A DNA stretch of 8,159 bases from Bacteriovoracaceae bacterium. Lineage in GTDB: Bacteria > Bdellovibrionota > Bacteriovoracia > Bacteriovoracales > Bacteriovoracaceae. Where the stretch lies: NCBI GenBank assembly GCA_947448095.1, contig CANFNN010000120.1, forward strand, positions 1 through 8,159, read 5' to 3'. Positions 6,027 through 8,159 of the stretch are shown one piece after another. The notes beneath the pieces are model-generated. The model worked only from the letters and a program-made list of their open reading frames with translations, was not told the DNA's origin and ran no database searches. Every line of letters starts with the position of its first letter. Positions within the stretch are counted from its first letter, which is position 1. The translations under genes and the position numbers were made by a program.

Positions 6027-7259
6027 TTAATGACAGTAACCACTTTCAATCGCTTGTTTGAGAATACAACCTGCATTTTCTTTTTCATTACCAACACTGC
6101 AGTCAACCTGTGCCGCCTGAGCATCATCAGAGCAAACCGAACCATTAACAGCAGGGTAAGCTTTAGTGCCAACATTGACTTGGTATTTGCAGTTGTAGGC
6201 ATTTCTATTACCAAACATTCCGCCCACATTGGTAATTGAACATGTGCCCACTCCGTTATTAAAAGCATCATGAAAGATATCTTTGTAGCTCATATCTTCT
6301 AAGTATGAAGCGATGGCGGCTCTCTTAGCTTCGGTCATTTCAACTGCGCTGCCTTGATAGTCTGTATTTTGAGTTTGTGCTAAGTCTGCATCAACTGCTT
6401 CGGCACAAAAATAGCGCTCAAGCCCGATTGTTCTATTCATGGTATCGCGCTCTACTGCGCATTGATCATAGGCAGTTGTACACGCCTGAAGAGGATAGGC
6501 CTTGATAGTCGAATTATTTTCTGCATCGACTAATTCGTACTGACACATTTCAACTGGGTTATATCGGTATCTATAGCCACGATTCACGTAGTACGGGTAG
6601 CCATCCATTTCCCAATAGCCATCTGTGTACCAGTATTGAACCGGATATTGCACCCAACGGTAATAGATATAATGACTATTGATGCTTGAATAATAATCAC
6701 GAGGCCCACCAAAATGAATCACAGTTGTGTGGACAAGAACTGGAGTATGGATATTTCCAGGAGGATTATAGCGAGGGCCATGAGGAACATGACTTGTGCC
6801 GACACTTGTTCCTGGAGGATTGTAGCGAGGTCCATGTGGCGTAGTTGAAGTAGAAGGCGTTGAACCAGAACTACTTGGAGGATTGTAGTGAGTGGTATGA
6901 GTTGAAGAACTTGAACCAGAACTACTTGGAGGATTGTAATGAGTAGTATGAGTCGAAGAACTTGAACCAGAACTACTCGGTGGATTGTAATGAGTGGTAT
7001 GAGTTGAAGAACTTGAACCAGAACTACTTGGTGGATGATAGCTTGGGCCATGAGTGGAAGAACTACTTGGATGCGAAGATCCAGAACTACTTGGGTGCGA
7101 AGACCCAGAACTACTCGGGTGAGAAGATCCAGAGCTGCTCGGGTGCGAAGACCCAGAACTACTTGGCGGATTGTAGTGAGGACCTCGTGTTTGGGCCGAG
7201 ATTTCTGCACTCATGGTTAGCAAATAAACTGCAGAGCAAACGATAGCGATTTTTTTCAT
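6027..7259 (-). CDS. exported Ser/His/Pro repeat protein with Tyr-rich and Cys-rich regions, unknown function
   Basis: I do not recognise this 410-residue protein. It starts with a signal peptide (MKKIAIVCSAVYLLTMSAEISA, likely cut near residue 22), so it is exported. Four parts follow. Residues 33-64 are four tandem copies of SSSGSSHP. Residues 74-124 are three copies of a 17-residue unit YNPPSSSGSSSSTHTTH (first copy YHPP), decaying through two GPRYNPPG units to about 168. Residues 189-233 are aromatic, with 15 Tyr and 3 Trp in 45 residues. Residues 239-410 form a soluble-looking domain with ten cysteines (239, 260, 267, 285, 340, 357, 376, 387, 398, 409), an even number that suits disulfides after export; the chain ends YCH. 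The low-complexity half looks like a flexible surface stalk carrying a folded domain. The His content could bind metal, but nothing proves that. The start is fixed by TAAGGAG 6 nt upstream. It is a single gene with its own promoter candidate and terminator. Confidence 0.85.
   Translation of the reverse strand: MKKIAIVCSAVYLLTMSAEISAQTRGPHYNPPSSSGSSHPSSSGSSHPSSSGSSHPSSSGSSHPSSSSTHGPSYHPPSSSGSSSSTHTTHYNPPSSSGSSSSTHTTHYNPPSSSGSSSSTHTTHYNPPSSSGSTPSTSTTPHGPRYNPPGTSVGTSHVPHGPRYNPPGNIHTPVLVHTTVIHFGGPRDYYSSINSHYIYYRWVQYPVQYWYTDGYWEMDGYPYYVNRGYRYRYNPVEMCQYELVDAENNSTIKAYPLQACTTAYDQCAVERDTMNRTIGLERYFCAEAVDADLAQTQNTDYQGSAVEMTEAKRAAIASYLEDMSYKDIFHDAFNNGVGTCSITNVGGMFGNRNAYNCKYQVNVGTKAYPAVNGSVCSDDAQAAQVDCSVGNEKENAGCILKQAIESGYCH
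6888..7040 (-). repeat. three 51-bp in-frame tandem repeats
   Basis: Units 6888-6938, 6939-6989 and 6990-7040 differ from one another by only a few bases, and each encodes the 17-residue unit YNPPSSSGSSSSTHTTH (YHPP in the first). Near identity including third positions points to recent duplication. Because 51 is a multiple of three, copy-number change would alter length without breaking the frame. Degenerate copies continue down to about 6759. Confidence 0.9.
7068..7163 (-). repeat. four 24-bp in-frame tandem repeats
   Basis: Four consecutive 24-bp units each encode SSSGSSHP (residues 33-64 of the repeat protein). The copies differ only at a few silent positions, such as GAT/GAC and CTA/CTG on the plus strand, so the amino-acid repeat is exact. 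A shorter unit than the adjacent 51-bp array but sharing its SSSGSS core, suggesting one arose from the other. Confidence 0.9.
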
Positions 7260-7265
7260 GTCGAA

Positions 7266-7271
7266 CTCCTT
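7266..7271 (-). promoter_or_regulatory. ribosome binding site of the repeat-protein gene
   Basis: On the minus strand this reads AAGGAG, 6 nt before ATG 7259. A good site that fixes the start in front of the signal peptide. Confidence 0.8.
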
Positions 7272-7350
7272 AAAGAATCATGGTGACGGCCTAGAAGCAA
7301 ATACTAGACCAAATCACTTTCAAGGAATTACGCACACTCGACGCGTGGCA

Positions 7351-7379
7351 AATATAAATATGGGCGGCACCAGTAGCAA
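7351..7379 (-). promoter_or_regulatory. candidate sigma-70-like promoter for the repeat-protein gene
   Basis: On the minus strand, TTGCTA (7374-7379) and TATATT (7351-7356) are separated by 17 bp, matching the consensus at four and five of six positions. Transcription would begin near 7344, giving a leader of about 85 nt. The rest of the 7260-7427 gap shows no gene, and no clear intrinsic terminator after the hydrolase stop, so some read-through from the right is possible. Confidence 0.42.
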
Positions 7380-7427
7380 CATGTCCCTGATAAAATGGAC
7401 GCGTTTAGCACCGTGCTGTGCGAAAAA

Positions 7428-8159
7428 CTAAGTCTTTTTCGTGAGGGTTTCTTTGATGAGGTTCACAACTTCAAACTGGATTCCCTTATCATCATCCAAT
7501 TCCGTGTGATCTAGAGGTGAGAGTATGTTTTTCACTGTCGTCATTTCATTTCTTCGGGCCACATGGGGTCCATCATTGAGAAGAAAATTTCTTTCTCCAA
7601 AAACATTCAAGTGATTTTTGACGTTTTGCGGAATGATGTCATTATCAGCACCAACAGCATCAATCATGATTAACAAATCCACTTTTCGAAAGCCATGCTC
7701 AAGCGAATCCAGATCTTCCGCCACTTCTAAAGCAGTGTCGCCACCAAAACTGTGACCTACAAGAATCACTGGCTGATCTTTTTGAACTTTTTTAATTTCA
7801 TCAATTATTTTATCGTGCTCATCCCAGTTAAAAACCTTTGACCCATCTACGGCATCAGCAATTTTCCCTACTCCGGCGTAGCCTCTTTCAGATGTTGATG
7901 GGGAGCTGAATACGTCTAGGCCTTTGACAAAAATTATCGCCGGTTTTTTGACTGAGAATTCTTTAACCGGTAGATCCACGTCAGGAACTTTTTTTATCTC
8001 TGGCTTTTTAAATTCTGGCTTACTTGGTTTAGCATCAGGCAGCTTAGGCAAATCAGGAGTCGGAATCGAGGGAGGTGTCGGAACACTTGGCAATGATGCA
8101 GATGGTGAGCTAGCAGGCTTACTGAGATCAAGTTTGTAGTCAGGCTGAGACTTTACCTG
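7428..8159 (-). CDS. alpha/beta-hydrolase (lipase/esterase-like) with Pro/Lys-rich linker, 5' end outside window
   Basis: The frame is open from the right edge (8159) to TAG at 7428: 243 visible residues, with the true start beyond the window. A TTG at 8093 could serve as a start in principle, but the same proline-rich composition continues upstream with no stop, so I treat the gene as 5'-partial. Visible residues 17-73 are rich in Pro and Lys (TPPSIPTPDLPKLP and similar), a TonB-like extended linker. The hydrolase domain follows: KPAIIFVKGLDVF as the first strand and turn, the nucleophile elbow VGHSFGGDTA with Ser at 7749-7751, LLIMIDAVGAD providing a candidate catalytic Asp, and SPLDHTELDDD with the candidate catalytic His at 7506-7508. 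This spells a complete Ser-Asp-His triad. The substrate is not evident: esterase, lipase or thioesterase are all possible. An N-terminal anchor or signal would be outside the window, so the compartment is unknown; the linker hints at an envelope location. Confidence 0.85.
   Translation of the reverse strand, partial: QVKSQPDYKLDLSKPASSPSASLPSVPTPPSIPTPDLPKLPDAKPSKPEFKKPEIKKVPDVDLPVKEFSVKKPAIIFVKGLDVFSSPSTSERGYAGVGKIADAVDGSKVFNWDEHDKIIDEIKKVQKDQPVILVGHSFGGDTALEVAEDLDSLEHGFRKVDLLIMIDAVGADNDIIPQNVKNHLNVFGERNFLLNDGPHVARRNEMTTVKNILSPLDHTELDDDKGIQFEVVNLIKETLTKKT

Noticed and set aside
6719..7210. 163-codon minus-strand open frame inside the repeat-protein gene
   Set aside because: It overlaps the real gene in another frame and stays open only because the repeat units are multiples of three. 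It has no RBS and only low-complexity Leu/Val/Arg sequence.
7236..7238. Cys8 of the repeat protein as a lipoprotein cysteine
   Set aside because: It sits inside the hydrophobic core only eight residues from the start and lacks an L-[AS]-[GA]-C lipobox; a signal peptidase I site near residue 22 fits better.
7383..7425. GC-rich inverted repeats after the hydrolase stop as a terminator
   Set aside because: The best pairing (AGCAC/GTGCT) would leave a one-base loop, other stems are about 4 bp, and no T tract follows on the minus strand.

Overview
The window is chromosomal DNA from a Gram-negative-type bacterium: it encodes an RND inner-membrane pump, a TolC-type outer-membrane channel and several Sec-type signal peptides. 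Base composition is AT-leaning, genes are tightly packed, and the two exported proteins facing each other resemble what is common in predatory Bdellovibrionota such as the Bacteriovorax/Peredibacter group. That placement is a guess from protein style; no marker gene is present. I see no rRNA, tRNA, CRISPR array, insertion sequence or phage gene.

Layout, left to right. Positions 1-4439 on the minus strand hold an efflux operon read right to left: a MarR-family repressor, a TolC-like outer-membrane factor 2 bp after it, and an HAE1-type RND pump whose start overlaps the tolC stop by 4 bp (ATGA). The pump runs off the left edge after 919 codons with no stop, so its last roughly 110-130 residues and anything downstream (the missing periplasmic adaptor may be there) are not visible. 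Positions 4440-4659 are a divergent intergenic region with a candidate operator. Positions 4660-5904 on the plus strand encode a secreted lysyl-endopeptidase-like serine protease with the full catalytic triad, all six disulfide cysteines and the Lys-specificity aspartate. Two back-to-back intrinsic terminators (5927-5996) separate it from a convergent minus-strand gene (6027-7259) for an exported protein made of Ser/His/Pro tandem repeats, a Tyr-rich middle and a Cys-rich C-terminal domain that I do not recognise. A 168-bp gap carries that gene's RBS and a plausible promoter. The right end (7428-8159, minus) is the 3' part of an alpha/beta-hydrolase gene with a Pro/Lys-rich linker; its start is beyond the edge.

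The first three genes form one drug- or solute-efflux unit, probably repressed by its own MarR protein. The protease, repeat protein and hydrolase look like independent transcription units; the first two are exported and may act at the cell surface or outside the cell. The most unusual items are the repeat protein, the compact lysyl endopeptidase with a Tyr in place of a conserved Trp, and the marR-tolC-RND order with no adaptor gene in between.
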